DNA of 47,243 bases. Origin: Bacteroidales bacterium. GTDB taxonomy: Bacteria; Bacteroidota; Bacteroidia; Bacteroidales; UBA932. This document shows, in pieces, positions 27,501 through 37,000 of the stretch. Numbering within the stretch: the stretch's first letter is position 1; each line of letters opens with the position of its first letter. The stretch is taken from the NCBI GenBank assembly GCA_017534745.1, contig JAFXVX010000010.1:1-47243 (forward strand), in the 5' to 3' direction. The notes under the pieces are model-generated. The model saw only the letters and a program-made list of their open reading frames with translations. It was not told the origin of the DNA and made no database searches. The translations under genes were made by a program, and so were the position numbers.

Positions 27501-28336
27501 GCAAGTATCCCAAGTTCATCTTCGCCGGACTTTCCGCCGACACCCAGTATTATTTCAAGGTGACCGACGGCGCCGGCCAGGCGTCCAACGTAGTTGCGGC
27601 AAAAACCAATGCGTTCACAGTTGTGACGATGCCCACCTCCATCACGGAGACCGGTGTCGCCCTCGCCGAGGACTTCAGCCTCTTCGTCTGGGACTTCGAA
27701 TATGGCCAGGGCTGCGTCGGCATCGCCGCTCCCGACTCCCCGACGGATTTCGCCACGCGCGGAACTAATCCGATCGTATTCTCCGAAAGCGTCGGCAACT
27801 ACCAGGTTTTCACTTCCTCAGCCTTCGCATCAAGCCGCCTCAACAAATGGGCGCGCGATGCCGGCACCGACGACAGAGTAATGGTCCATCCCGGCCATAT
27901 TACCCTCGGTTCGTTCACCAACAACAAGAAGTCCTGGCTCCTGACTCCGCCGTTCCCGGTACCTGAAGGAAAGGTAGCGACAGTAACCATCAAGATTACC
28001 GCCCGCAAGGGTATGACCGGAGCGACCGGCGACTACGCGGTCGGCATCCTCAACAACTCCTCCAACGGCGGAGCCGACGGAGGCGGAGCCAATATGAAGG
28101 ATGAGAACACCTCCGACTTTGCCTGGCCGAACGACCGTCCGGAGGAGATCTACCACACCTTCACCGTTGGCAACGACACTTCCTGGCAGACCTTCACCTA
28201 CACCGGCATGACCATCAAGGCCGGCGACCGCGTCGTCGTCGGCTCCAGGGCTGGCTACAACTACAGTTCAAAGAAATCCTGCCTCAACCTTTCCGACATC
28301 ACCGTCACCGTGACGGCGATCGAGGACGCAGAGTAG
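24572..28336 (+). CDS. Lipoprotein with fimbrillin-like head and three tandem FN3/jelly-roll modules
   Basis: 1254 residues; signal peptide MKKYLLLSVAALACAWAC. The fimbrillin-like head (~30-262) carries ETKSYLGDKDGTSYPNYWAA, GDVIKING and FEPQMALFKFTA. Then come three FN3 plus jelly-roll units of about 325 residues. Their entry motifs are VVFAEDFSEYAWGW (~380), VVLAEDFGEIQWNAD (~703) and VALAEDFSLFVWDF (~1028), and each has a YHPG/YHCG/VHPG strand and an LTPxFP/LTPPFT strand. No catalytic site is visible. Likely a multivalent surface glycan-binding protein or a long display scaffold. It is a paralogue of the next large gene, module for module. Confidence 0.82.
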   Translation: MKKYLLLSVAALACAWACTNEPNEPETAPLKGGKTVKAVLSETKSYLGDKDGTSYPNYWAAGDVIKINGVASDPLDASFGGKSEAEFTIDGVSAPYEAVYPGAAVADYETGAAELTLPEVQNYVAGSYDPAAFIMLAKNDSEGTLAFEPQMALFKFTASGDANIKSVKLIASSANKLSGPFGTDFNIFAALDGASNVVTLEMPEGGVAPGTPMIMVIPAGDYTDGIGVVFTDVDGGVMARRATPSKPYEAGKMYSTNIDYEAAILFCTADVLTSSSVILNWSSVNPEDNINRAFDLMVYGDEACSNLLETYSIPANAACWNTDLKNWHLHFVIGGLSQGTQYWFKVKDKTDNSVSEACTATTTAFTPVAMPTSDISSTGVVFAEDFSEYAWGWERITQAGGYLPADLSSLSNHSTTGATFTREETAANSGMRSSDFNTALSASRLDGWLSEGNTYYHPGYLKLGSDNNYGYALTPKFPIAEDNEATVDVTLTASRYGDDEYETWMVCVVSNDGDKGGRQSDFAWPDETDPDVYREVEFANIGAEWKTVTVEGLKIGRDNRLAFGRIKGGDKTKARVYLSEIKVEVTAISEVIPALTAAEASGKTSSTLIFEWDGKKEHAFTAALYSDAACETLVSSFDLPAGNTSIWNKTNPTYVFGGLTPNTTYYFKVTDTYYSPAVVSNVVAATTAEFNIVQMPASISGTGVVLAEDFGEIQWNADMVAKATGFVPSTTNSFSDKTVANFVAGNSNSGEKKWSTVTAPIAASRLNGWSVDSNVYYHCGNLKMGTATGKGWILTPPFTVPSGKKATVKVSVTAARYNNTSETTWAICVLNETEANMKTDYTASFSWPSVKSDQNYQTVSLSGTAWQTVTAEGLEIYAGDRITFGPYEGSDNAKARIFVGDIKVEVTDVEDLVATPITASALEVTSSTLSFTWNEGGEEADDADLAYTATLYSDAACTTPVLSYNFAAGQGSSLWRSKYPKFIFAGLSADTQYYFKVTDGAGQASNVVAAKTNAFTVVTMPTSITETGVALAEDFSLFVWDFEYGQGCVGIAAPDSPTDFATRGTNPIVFSESVGNYQVFTSSAFASSRLNKWARDAGTDDRVMVHPGHITLGSFTNNKKSWLLTPPFPVPEGKVATVTIKITARKGMTGATGDYAVGILNNSSNGGADGGGANMKDENTSDFAWPNDRPEEIYHTFTVGNDTSWQTFTYTGMTIKAGDRVVVGSRAGYNYSSKKSCLNLSDITVTVTAIEDAE
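25360..28330 (+). repeat. Three tandem ~970-bp coding modules (FN3 + jelly-roll)
   Basis: The module entry codons for the AEDF motif lie near 25711, 26684 and 27658, giving an almost constant spacing of about 974 bases. The same three-step array with the same spacing recurs in the next large gene (entries near 29659, 30622 and 31591). Confidence 0.75.
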
Positions 28337-28343
28337 TAAAAAT

Positions 28344-28499
28344 ATGATTTATAAAGATTTACAATTCCCTCCCCGCGTTTTATACTCGCGGCCTGAATCG
28401 GAACTTCTCGACCTGGAAACGGAGGATTCCTTTCTCGAGAGCGGACAGCTCGGGGGCGTCGGTGAAGGCGATCCCGGCGAAGATGAATGGTTCAATTAA
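28344..28499 (+). CDS. 51-aa small acidic protein D (unrecognised family)
   Basis: 51 residues: MIYKDLQF, then RVLYSRPESELLDLE, SFLESGQLGGVG and the acidic end GEGDPGEDEWFN. No signal peptide, no cysteine. It starts 7 nt after the stop of the preceding lipoprotein. Its last codons overlap, in another frame, an ATG at 28487 that is in frame with the next lipoprotein, so ribosomes finishing this ORF are placed on the next start. Shared plan and exact length with ORFs A-C support it being a real gene. Confidence 0.65.
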   Translation: MIYKDLQFPPRVLYSRPESELLDLETEDSFLESGQLGGVGEGDPGEDEWFN

Positions 28500-28510
28500 A
28501 AATGACAGCC

Positions 28511-31500
28511 ATGAAAAAGATATTTTGGATTATAGGAATTCTTGTCCTTTTGGTTTCCTGCGAAAAGGAGCAGGACGTTCCGGAAGTTGTCTCCGGTGAA
28601 GAGACCTCGACTGTCATTTTCAGCGCCTCTCTCCCCGAGACCAAAGTCTGCCTCGGAGAAAAGGACGGTGACACTTATCCGACCCTCTGGCAGGCCGGCG
28701 ACGTTATACGCGTGAACGGCTACCAGAGCGTAGCCCTTCAGGAAAATGACGGCTATTCTGGCACCAGTTACGCTGAATTCTCCATAAGCGGATCCCTTTC
28801 GGCACCCTACTATTCGGCCTATCCCGCATCGGCCGTGTCGAATTATTCCTCCGGGGCGGCGACAGTCACTATCCCGACCCAGCAGACTTATGTCGCAGGC
28901 CAGCACGACCCGGCCGCCTATCTGATGCTCGGAAGCGGCAATTCGCCATCCCTTAGTTTCAATCCCCAGATGGCGCTCTTCAAGATCACTCCTACCGCTC
29001 CGGCAGAAGGATCGCTTACGATCACCTCCATTAGGCTTGAAGCAATCGGCGGAGAAAAGATGAGCGGCGCCTTCACGACCGACTTCTCCTCGCTTTCCGG
29101 CGGAGAGAACAATTATGTGGAGATCGCCGCGCCAAGCAGCGGAATTCCCTTTGGGACGACTTTCACTTTCGCCTTCCCCGCCGGGACTTATGCGAGCGGC
29201 CTTCGTTTCATAATAAACGCAAGTGACGACACCAGCATGTCGTTCTCACGCACATCTTCCTTCACGGCGGCGGCCGGTACGCTTTATCCTCTGACCGCCC
29301 CGGCATACGTTCCGTCAGCGGTGACGATCAACGCCCACTGGCCTATCAATTCTTCCGCGATTACCCTCCGGTGGAACTGCTCCAACCCCGCGACCAGGAC
29401 AAAAAAGCCCTGGAAGATCCACGTTTACACCGACGAGCAGTGTGCAAACGAGGTAAGCTCCTACGATCTTCCGGCCAGCGATGTGTACAACTACGACAAC
29501 CACAACCGATTCGTCGTCACCGGTCTCTCGCAGGGGACTACCTATTGGTTCAGAATCGAAGACGTTATCGCCGGAGCCCTGAGCGATCCTGTGTCCGAGA
29601 GCACTCCGGCCTTCACCGTGGTTCAGGTGCCGACAACCGACATTACCTCTCCGGGAGTTGTTCTTGCCGAAGACTTCAGTGAAATCGCGTGGGGTGCCGA
29701 GCAGTTGAAACAGGGCTGCGGATATTTCCCTTCCAACCGGAGCAGCTTCTCCAACCATTCGACCACCGGCGCCACTTTCACCACAGAGGAGAAAGAAGCC
29801 GATACTCATCTGAGGGCATCCAGCCTGGACGATGCAGTGGCGGGCAGCCGCCTTGCCAACTGGCTTTCAGAACAGAAGGTTTACATCCACCCTGGCTATC
29901 TGAAACTTGGAACGTCAAGCAGTGCCGGCTTTGTCCTCACCCCGGCTTTCCAGATAGAGAACGGGAAGACCGCGCTTGCCGACGTAACCCTTAGTATTAC
30001 CCGATACAACGCCAGCCAGGACGAAACCTGGGCCCTCTGCGTTGTCAGCAACGACGGTTATAAAGGAGGCCGTGAATCCGACTTCTCCTGGCCTAATGTT
30101 AACGATCCCACACTCTACAGGCTTGTGAGCACGACCAAGAAAATGTCTGACAGCAGCCCGTGGGATCAAATAACCGTAAGCGGTCTCTGCCTCCAGCGCG
30201 GCAACAAACTGGCTTTCGGGCGTGTCAAAGGCGGGAACAACAACGGTGCGCGTGTCCTTCTGAGCGATATTTCCGTTGAGGTGAAGGCCCTGTCCACCTC
30301 TTCGCTTTTCGCCTATCCGGCTTCCGGCATCACCTCCTCGACGATCCCGTTCACCTGGAACGGAGATCCTTCCCATGCCTTCACGGCGACGCTTTACAGC
30401 AACGCCGCCTGCACCTCGCAGGTCGCCAGCTTTACTTTTGCAGCCGGCGCGTCCTGCTGGGGCGGAGCGCAGCCGAAATACGTTTTCGGCGGACTTACCC
30501 CCGGCACGACCTACTACCTGAAGGTAACGGACACGACGGACAGTGTCGAATCTAATGTGGCCGAGGCCACGACGGAAGCATTCTCTGTCGTACAGATGCC
30601 TTCTTCCATCACCTCGACCGGCGTCGCCCTCGCCGAGGACTTCGGTGAGATCCGCTGGCACTCCGATATGGTCGCAGGCGCCGCCGGATTTGTCCCGAAC
30701 AGCACCGGCAGTTTCTCCAGCGTAGATGTTAAGAACTTTGTCGCCGGAGGCTCCGCTTCCGGAGAAGTCAAGATGACCACTACGGCTCCGCTTGCTTCAA
30801 GCCGCCTTGCCGGCTGGGCTTACGACAGCAATGTCTATTACCACTGCGGCAACCTCAAAATGGGAACTTCAAGCGGCAAGGGCTGGATCCTGACGCCTCA
30901 GTTTACCGTCCCCGAGGGCAAAAAGGCCACAGTCAAAGTCACCATAACTGCCGCCAAATTCAATTCTTCCCAAGAGAACAACTGGGCTATCGCTGTCCTT
31001 AATCCTGAGGAAGCCAATATGACCGGTACATATTCCGCCAGTTTCGACTGGCCTGCAGGAGGCACATCCGATAAGTATCGGGAGGTCAACCTCGGGACGG
31101 ACTGGACTACGGTAACCGTTGAGGATCTTGTCGTTCTCCCCGGAGACCGTATTGCATTCGGTGCAAGGAACGGCGCATCTTCCAGCAAATCGAGAGTGTT
31201 CATTAGCGACATCAAGGTTGAAGTTACGGCCATTGAGAACGTACCCATAAGGGTTTCTATTCTTGAGAGGACTTCTTCCACGCTCTCTTTCACATGGAAT
31301 GAGGGCGGGGCGGCAAATACAGACAACCAGATCGCCTACACCGCCACTCTCTACAGCGATGCCGAATGCACCACCCCGGTTCTGTCCTATTCATTCCCTT
31401 CTGGTTCGAGCGGACAGGCGATTTGGCGTTCCGGCAAGTATCCTAAATTTATATTCTCCGGACTCGATCAGAACACGACCTACTTCCTTAAAGTCGTGGA

Positions 31501-32299
31501 CGGCTCCTCCCAGGAATCAGAAGTGATTGCAGCGAAGACGCTGTCGTTCACCGTGGTCACCATGCCGTCTTCCATCACGGAGACCGGAGTTGTTCTTGCA
31601 GAAGACTTCAGCCTCTTTGTCTGGGACTTTGAATATGGACAGGGATGCGTGGGACTCGAAGCCCCCTCTTCGCCGTCCAGTTTCACGGACCGCACGACCA
31701 CGCCGGTCGTATTCTCCGAATCCGTCGGCGCCTATCAGGTATTTACCTCCAGCGCTTTTGCCTCCAGCCGCCTGAAAGACTGGGCACGCGATTCAGGAAC
31801 CGATGCAAGAGTCAGGGTCCATCCCGGGTGCATTACGCTGGGGTCGTGGACCAAAAATCAGAAGGCATGGATTCTGACGCCCGAATTCACCGTACAGGAA
31901 GGAAAGATTGCAACGGCAAAGATTACCATTACTGTAAGGAAAGGACGGACAAGCGCTACGGAGAAATACGCGATGGGGATCCTGGATAACAGCAACCATA
32001 ACGGAGCGAACGGAGGTGGACAGAATATGCAGGATCACAACACATCGGATTTTGCCTGGCCGAACAACAGACCTTCCAACATTTATAACAACTTTACCGT
32101 AAGCAGCGACGAAGTCTGGGAGACCAAGACCTGGACAGGCATCACCATCAAGGCACACGACCGTCTGGTTATTGGAGCACAGGCTTCAACATCCTACAGC
32201 GACCTCTACTGTTGCCTCAACGTTTCCGACATTAAGGTCGAAATAACTGCAATCAACGACGAGGGGCAGACGACGGACATTAATGTTGGTATGGAATAA
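28511..32299 (+). CDS. Lipoprotein with fimbrillin-like head and three tandem FN3/jelly-roll modules (paralogue)
   Basis: 1262 residues from the ATG at 28511 (MKKIFWIIGILVLLVSC, a clean lipobox); in-frame ATGs at 28487 and 28502 would add 8 or 3 residues. Fimbrillin-like head (~25-265: ETKVCLGEKDGDTYPTLWQA, GDVIRVNG, FNPQMALFKITP). Three FN3/jelly-roll units follow with AEDFSEIAWGAE (~383), AEDFGEIRWHSD (~704) and AEDFSLFVWDFEYGQGCVGL (~1027). Each module resembles the module of the same rank in the preceding paralogue more than its neighbours, so the whole gene was duplicated after the array formed. Predicted surface binding protein; no enzyme motif is seen. Confidence 0.82.
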   Translation: MKKIFWIIGILVLLVSCEKEQDVPEVVSGEETSTVIFSASLPETKVCLGEKDGDTYPTLWQAGDVIRVNGYQSVALQENDGYSGTSYAEFSISGSLSAPYYSAYPASAVSNYSSGAATVTIPTQQTYVAGQHDPAAYLMLGSGNSPSLSFNPQMALFKITPTAPAEGSLTITSIRLEAIGGEKMSGAFTTDFSSLSGGENNYVEIAAPSSGIPFGTTFTFAFPAGTYASGLRFIINASDDTSMSFSRTSSFTAAAGTLYPLTAPAYVPSAVTINAHWPINSSAITLRWNCSNPATRTKKPWKIHVYTDEQCANEVSSYDLPASDVYNYDNHNRFVVTGLSQGTTYWFRIEDVIAGALSDPVSESTPAFTVVQVPTTDITSPGVVLAEDFSEIAWGAEQLKQGCGYFPSNRSSFSNHSTTGATFTTEEKEADTHLRASSLDDAVAGSRLANWLSEQKVYIHPGYLKLGTSSSAGFVLTPAFQIENGKTALADVTLSITRYNASQDETWALCVVSNDGYKGGRESDFSWPNVNDPTLYRLVSTTKKMSDSSPWDQITVSGLCLQRGNKLAFGRVKGGNNNGARVLLSDISVEVKALSTSSLFAYPASGITSSTIPFTWNGDPSHAFTATLYSNAACTSQVASFTFAAGASCWGGAQPKYVFGGLTPGTTYYLKVTDTTDSVESNVAEATTEAFSVVQMPSSITSTGVALAEDFGEIRWHSDMVAGAAGFVPNSTGSFSSVDVKNFVAGGSASGEVKMTTTAPLASSRLAGWAYDSNVYYHCGNLKMGTSSGKGWILTPQFTVPEGKKATVKVTITAAKFNSSQENNWAIAVLNPEEANMTGTYSASFDWPAGGTSDKYREVNLGTDWTTVTVEDLVVLPGDRIAFGARNGASSSKSRVFISDIKVEVTAIENVPIRVSILERTSSTLSFTWNEGGAANTDNQIAYTATLYSDAECTTPVLSYSFPSGSSGQAIWRSGKYPKFIFSGLDQNTTYFLKVVDGSSQESEVIAAKTLSFTVVTMPSSITETGVVLAEDFSLFVWDFEYGQGCVGLEAPSSPSSFTDRTTTPVVFSESVGAYQVFTSSAFASSRLKDWARDSGTDARVRVHPGCITLGSWTKNQKAWILTPEFTVQEGKIATAKITITVRKGRTSATEKYAMGILDNSNHNGANGGGQNMQDHNTSDFAWPNNRPSNIYNNFTVSSDEVWETKTWTGITIKAHDRLVIGAQASTSYSDLYCCLNVSDIKVEITAINDEGQTTDINVGME

Positions 32300-32310
32300 A
32301 ATAGAACGCT

Positions 32311-34035
32311 ATGTCAAATAGATTTTATCTGATTCTTTTTGCCAGCCTGGCCCTGACGGCCTCATGTGCCAAAACGGAGACCGGGAAAGAAGAGTTTCCA
32401 TTGACTGACATTACTGTCAGCGGGGAAGGGGCGGTAAAGACGAGCCTCTCGGGGACCAGTGTTTTGTGGTCCGATGGAGATCAGCTCGCCGTGTTCGCGG
32501 AAGGGAACGGTATCGCCAACAAATTCACACTCAAGAGCGGAGCCGGCTCGGGCAGCGGCACTTTCAGCGGCGTAAAACCGATTTATACCGGAAGTGAGAA
32601 CTACTTCATCGCCTATCCGTCAACCGCGACCTATAATGGGAACAGCACCTTTACCTTCACGCTTCCTGCCGAGGTGAATTACACCGAAGGTACCTTTGCG
32701 AACGGTAGCAATCCCATGCTTTCAGGGACGAGCAATACGTTCGGATCCTTCACAATGAAGAATCTTTGCGGAGTGCTAAAGCTCAGCTTGAAGGGAAGTT
32801 TCAAGGTGTCGCGCCTTGAGCTGACATTCAGCGACCCTGTTTCCGGCAAGGGAACCGTTTCGCGGGGCGGGAATACACTTTCGATGAACTCGGGTGCAAG
32901 CAAAACCGTTGCCGTCAACTGCAGTTCTCCCGTCCAACTGAGCACATCTACAGCGAAGGATTTCTATGTCGTCATCCCGGCCGGATCCTACACGAGTCTC
33001 TCCCTTGACGCCTATCTTCCGGACGGAAGCGTCAGCTCTATGACTCACTCGGAATCATTCACAATTACCCGCTCGCAGCAGACTACGATGGCAGCCACGC
33101 TGCCGGCACCCCGCGCCAAGCTTACGGTGTGGTGCTTCAATATTGCCTGCCAGAAGAATGATGACAACTCTTCCTGGAGCGAGAGCCACTACTGGAGCGT
33201 TCGCAAGAGCGGTATCTATTCTTTCTTCAACACGCAGGAGCCTGACATTATCGGTACGCAGGAGTGTGAATACCGTCAGAGGGTCAATATCCTGGATAAC
33301 ACTTCGGGTTATGCAGCGTACGGCCTTGGCGTGGACTACGGAAAAGAGTCCAGCGGAAGCAGCGGCTCCCTGTGGAACAAGAAAGACTACAACAAGGATT
33401 CCTCCAACGCGATCTTCTACAAGACCGACAAATTCGATGTCCTTGACAAGGGAACGTTCTGGCTCTCGAACAATCCATCCTCTGTAGGCTCTGCCGACGG
33501 ACACAACTGTGCGTGGATCAAGTTCAGCATCAAAGCGACCGGAGAAGCATTCTATGTATTCAACACGCACCTTATTGACGGATACGAGGCTGCGGATTAC
33601 AGTAATCGCCAGGCGGAAGCCGTGGTTCTTTACGACCAGATTGCATCTATCAATTCCAATAATCTGCCTGCCATTGTGATGGGCGATTTCAACGCCACTG
33701 CGAGTGAGTTGTGCAGCGCAGACAAAGGCGATACCCGCTGGGGTAATTATTACTGGGCCAGAAATGTGGACGGAAAGACTTCCAAGACGGCCTATCCGAC
33801 CAGTTATAATAAATTCACAACGACGTGCTCCGGTTTTTCAAGCATTTATTCAAGCGGTACCGTTTCCGGCGGCTGGTCCAACATAGACAGCATCGTCTTT
33901 AAGAACTGCTATGAGAATGGCAAGCACGGGCTTGTCGCCGGAAGCTTCGGCACCGACTACCAGCCCTACTCCGGAGTAACCTACATTTCGGATCACTGGC
34001 CCATTACGGCTACCGTGATCTTCGACTACCAGTAG
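32311..34035 (+). CDS. Lipoprotein with fimbrillin-like head and EEP phosphoesterase domain
   Basis: 574 residues; lipobox LTASC. The head (~30-268) shows VKTSLSGTSVLWSDGDQLAV, GAGSGSGTFSGVKP and YFIAYPS. The EEP domain (~275-574) has the full motif series: VWCFNIAC, IIGTQECEYRQ, YVFNTHLIDG, VMGDFNATA, SNIDSIVFKN and YISDHWPITATV. It should be an active metal-dependent phosphoesterase held on the surface through the head domain. It begins 11 nt after the preceding lipoprotein and directly abuts the next gene (TAGATG). This is a second instance, after 503-4675, of an EEP domain joined to the local lipoprotein parts. Confidence 0.88.
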   Translation: MSNRFYLILFASLALTASCAKTETGKEEFPLTDITVSGEGAVKTSLSGTSVLWSDGDQLAVFAEGNGIANKFTLKSGAGSGSGTFSGVKPIYTGSENYFIAYPSTATYNGNSTFTFTLPAEVNYTEGTFANGSNPMLSGTSNTFGSFTMKNLCGVLKLSLKGSFKVSRLELTFSDPVSGKGTVSRGGNTLSMNSGASKTVAVNCSSPVQLSTSTAKDFYVVIPAGSYTSLSLDAYLPDGSVSSMTHSESFTITRSQQTTMAATLPAPRAKLTVWCFNIACQKNDDNSSWSESHYWSVRKSGIYSFFNTQEPDIIGTQECEYRQRVNILDNTSGYAAYGLGVDYGKESSGSSGSLWNKKDYNKDSSNAIFYKTDKFDVLDKGTFWLSNNPSSVGSADGHNCAWIKFSIKATGEAFYVFNTHLIDGYEAADYSNRQAEAVVLYDQIASINSNNLPAIVMGDFNATASELCSADKGDTRWGNYYWARNVDGKTSKTAYPTSYNKFTTTCSGFSSIYSSGTVSGGWSNIDSIVFKNCYENGKHGLVAGSFGTDYQPYSGVTYISDHWPITATVIFDYQ

Positions 34036-37000
34036 ATGAAGAAAACCTTCATATTGTGCGCGCTTCTGCTGGCGTTTTCCTGCACTCCCGCTCCCATAGA
34101 TGAGGGAGAGGGAGGACAGGAGGAGCAGCAGCTTGAGTCCATCCCGGCAGACGACCAGGGGGTGATACAACTTAGTGTGTCGCTGCCGGAAAGATGGACT
34201 AAGACCGCGCTCGGAGAGGCGGCGGAAGGAAAGTGCCCGGTGCTGTGGGCGGAAGGGGACAGAATCTCCATCGGAGATGCTGTCTCGGAGCCGCTGGCAG
34301 CGGATGAGGCGGGAGAAAGCTCGGCGGTCTTCCGCTTTGCGGAGCCGCTGGCAGCGCCGTTCAATGTGCTGTATCCGGCATCCGGGACGGGGAAAGTTGA
34401 GCTTCCAGCGTCGCAACAGTTCGTCTCAGGGAGCTGCGACCCGGCCGCCCTGCCGATGTACGGCGGGGGGTGGGAGCCTTCGGGGATTCACCTGGCGCAT
34501 TTTTCGTCCGTTCTGGAAATCCCCCTTAAGGGTTCAGGCATAGCAGTAAGCCGCATCATGGTGCTGTCTTCCGACGGGAGTCCGCTTTCCGGGACTCTTG
34601 TTCCCGGAGTTGACGGCGAGGGAGTTTTCGACGGTTCCTTCACTTTTGAGGAGGCTTCTTCAAGCGTAACTCTGGATTGCCCGGAGAGTGGGGTGACGCT
34701 CGGCTCCTCGCCGGTGTCGTTCTTTGTGGCGGTGCCTTCCGGCGAATATCCGGGAGGGTTCCACATTGTGGTGCAATCCACCGGCGGAGGCGCAATGAGG
34801 CTGGGATATACGCCGGCCGGAGGGCGGCTCGATGCCGCCAGGCTGGTCCGTTTCCCCGCAAGGCAGTTCGCGGAAGACTCCGATTTTGCGATTATCTCAA
34901 CGGAGGAAGACCTGCTCGCCTATGCGGCCGATCATTCCGCGGAGACCTGCCTTGTCATTGCAGATCTGGATATGACGGGGCATGAGTGGACGCCATTCGC
35001 GCTGGCGAACGTGTTCGACGGCGGAGGGCATACCATTAAGGGACTTCCGGGCCCTATGTTTACGACAGTAAGCGGAGAGGTCCGTAACCTGGTGCTAAAC
35101 AGTAGTTTCAGTATCACATCCGGGACAACCTCGGGGTTCCTGGCATCACAGGTGACAGGGACGCTTGAGAACATCACTCTGAAGGGAGATTACTCGTATT
35201 CAACTGCAGGAGAGTTGAGTTCAACCACATATGTGGGTGGCCTTGCCGGACGTCTTACCGGCGGCGGCAGCGCGCATGGATGTGATGTCGCGGCAAAAAT
35301 CACCATCGCGTCATCCGTCGTGATGGCAGCAGACGCCCATTTCGGAGGCCTGTTCGGACAGGTGAGTTCTTCAGAGATTAACGGCTGCCGCTTCTCCGGC
35401 AGGATTGAAGCCGCTCCGCGTTCTCCTGGCTCTTATGTATCCAAGGGCCTCAACTTCGGCGGCATCGCCGGAAGCATGTCCGGCGGGCAGTCGAGCGGCA
35501 ATGTCCAGTGCGGCGAGACAGTCTTTACGGGGTCCTGGCTCAACACTCTCCGTTTTGGAGGTGTTATCGGTTATGTCTCAGGTAGTTCCACCTGCCGGGA
35601 AGACCGCAATGACGGCGCCGTGACGGCAAGCCCGAAGAACACTGACACCGACAAGGCTCGTTACGGCGGCGTCGGCGGTGTCTATGGCATCATCGACAAT
35701 GTCAATATCACGGTCCGGGACGCGGTCAACGGCCCGGAAGGTGTGGTTTCCTACCTCCCTGAATCCTCTCCGTCGTATTCATTCTGCATCGGCGGGGTTA
35801 TACAAAGTATATATAAGGATGCGGCGGATGTCTCCGGCCTTGTCAACAGCGGGCGCGTCGTCATCGACGGCAGCGAAATCTCCACGACCTCTTCGCGCCG
35901 CGGCGTCTTTGCCGGAGGTATCCTGGGATCCTCCGTCTGTACCCACGTCCACGACTGCACGTTCGAAGGGAAGATGGAAGCAGTGCCGCTCAGCACGGTG
36001 AGAAGCGCCTTCGGAGGCATCGTGGGGCAGCTCGGCGACAACGACCCGTCCTCGGCTTCTTCAGCCGCCCTGTCGTCCTGTAATACGACTTCCGGCGCAC
36101 AGATCATTATCAGGCGCAAATACACTGACAAGCCAGTGATGGCCGGCGGCATCGTGGGAATCAGCCGCACATGCGACGGCAGCGTCTCCAACTGCAACGC
36201 TTACGGCACCATAACCTCGACCGGAACGCTTTCGGCGGCATCCGAGAAGCAGTATTTCGGCGGCATCGCCGGGCATGTTTATTCCTCGGGAGCAAATACC
36301 TTCCTCATAGCCGATTGTAAATCCAGTGTCGATATTTCCCTGCTCAACGCTGGCGGATCAGAGCGCGTCTGCGCCGCCGGCATACTGGGCGGCGGCTCTA
36401 CGTCCAGGCTCACTGTCCAGAGATGCACCTCAAGTTCATCGATAAAGGTGGAGGGTGATGTTTCGAGGGCCCGCCTTGGCGGTGTAGCCAGTAATCTCTA
36501 CACCCACTCCGGAGGAATGACCGCATCATTCGAAAATTGCAGTTTCACCGGGAGTATCCTCCTCACGGAAAACAAGAAACTCTCCGATACCCCTGTCGCA
36601 GGCGGGATTGTGGCCTATGTCGGCGCCGCATCGTCGTCCGAGGCCGTCAGTCTCCGAATCGCCGGATGCTCGTCCTCCGGAAGCATACGCCGGCAGGTAA
36701 AGGGCATCACGAGTGTCGTTGCCAGCAACCGTTCGACGGCGAGCGTCGCGGGCGGCATCCTCGGCACGGCAGGCCTCCGCCAGGTCTGGGAGACGGAAGA
36801 TGTCTCCGGCGGGGAGAAGACCTGTAGCGTCAGCGTTGAAGTGGTCTCGGACAGCTACGTCGAGGTGGAGCTGGACGGATGCGTCCACTCCGGCCTGCTG
36901 TATTTCAACCCAAATGTCGGGAATGAAGACCCCCTCAGCGGATCAGGAACCCATATCGAGGTAAGTCCTAACTTCTCGGTCACGGGAGGTATCGCAGGAG

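Noticed and set aside
275..28499. The 51-aa ORFs as precursors of modified peptides (RiPPs)
   Set aside because: No radical SAM, ATP-grasp, cyclase, peptidase or dedicated ABC exporter occurs in the window, and no double-glycine leader is shared by all four.
25360..32263. Regular repeats that might suggest a CRISPR array or mobile element
   Set aside because: The ~974-bp periodicity is in-frame protein domain repetition in two lipoprotein genes; no short direct repeats with unique spacers, no cas genes, no transposase.
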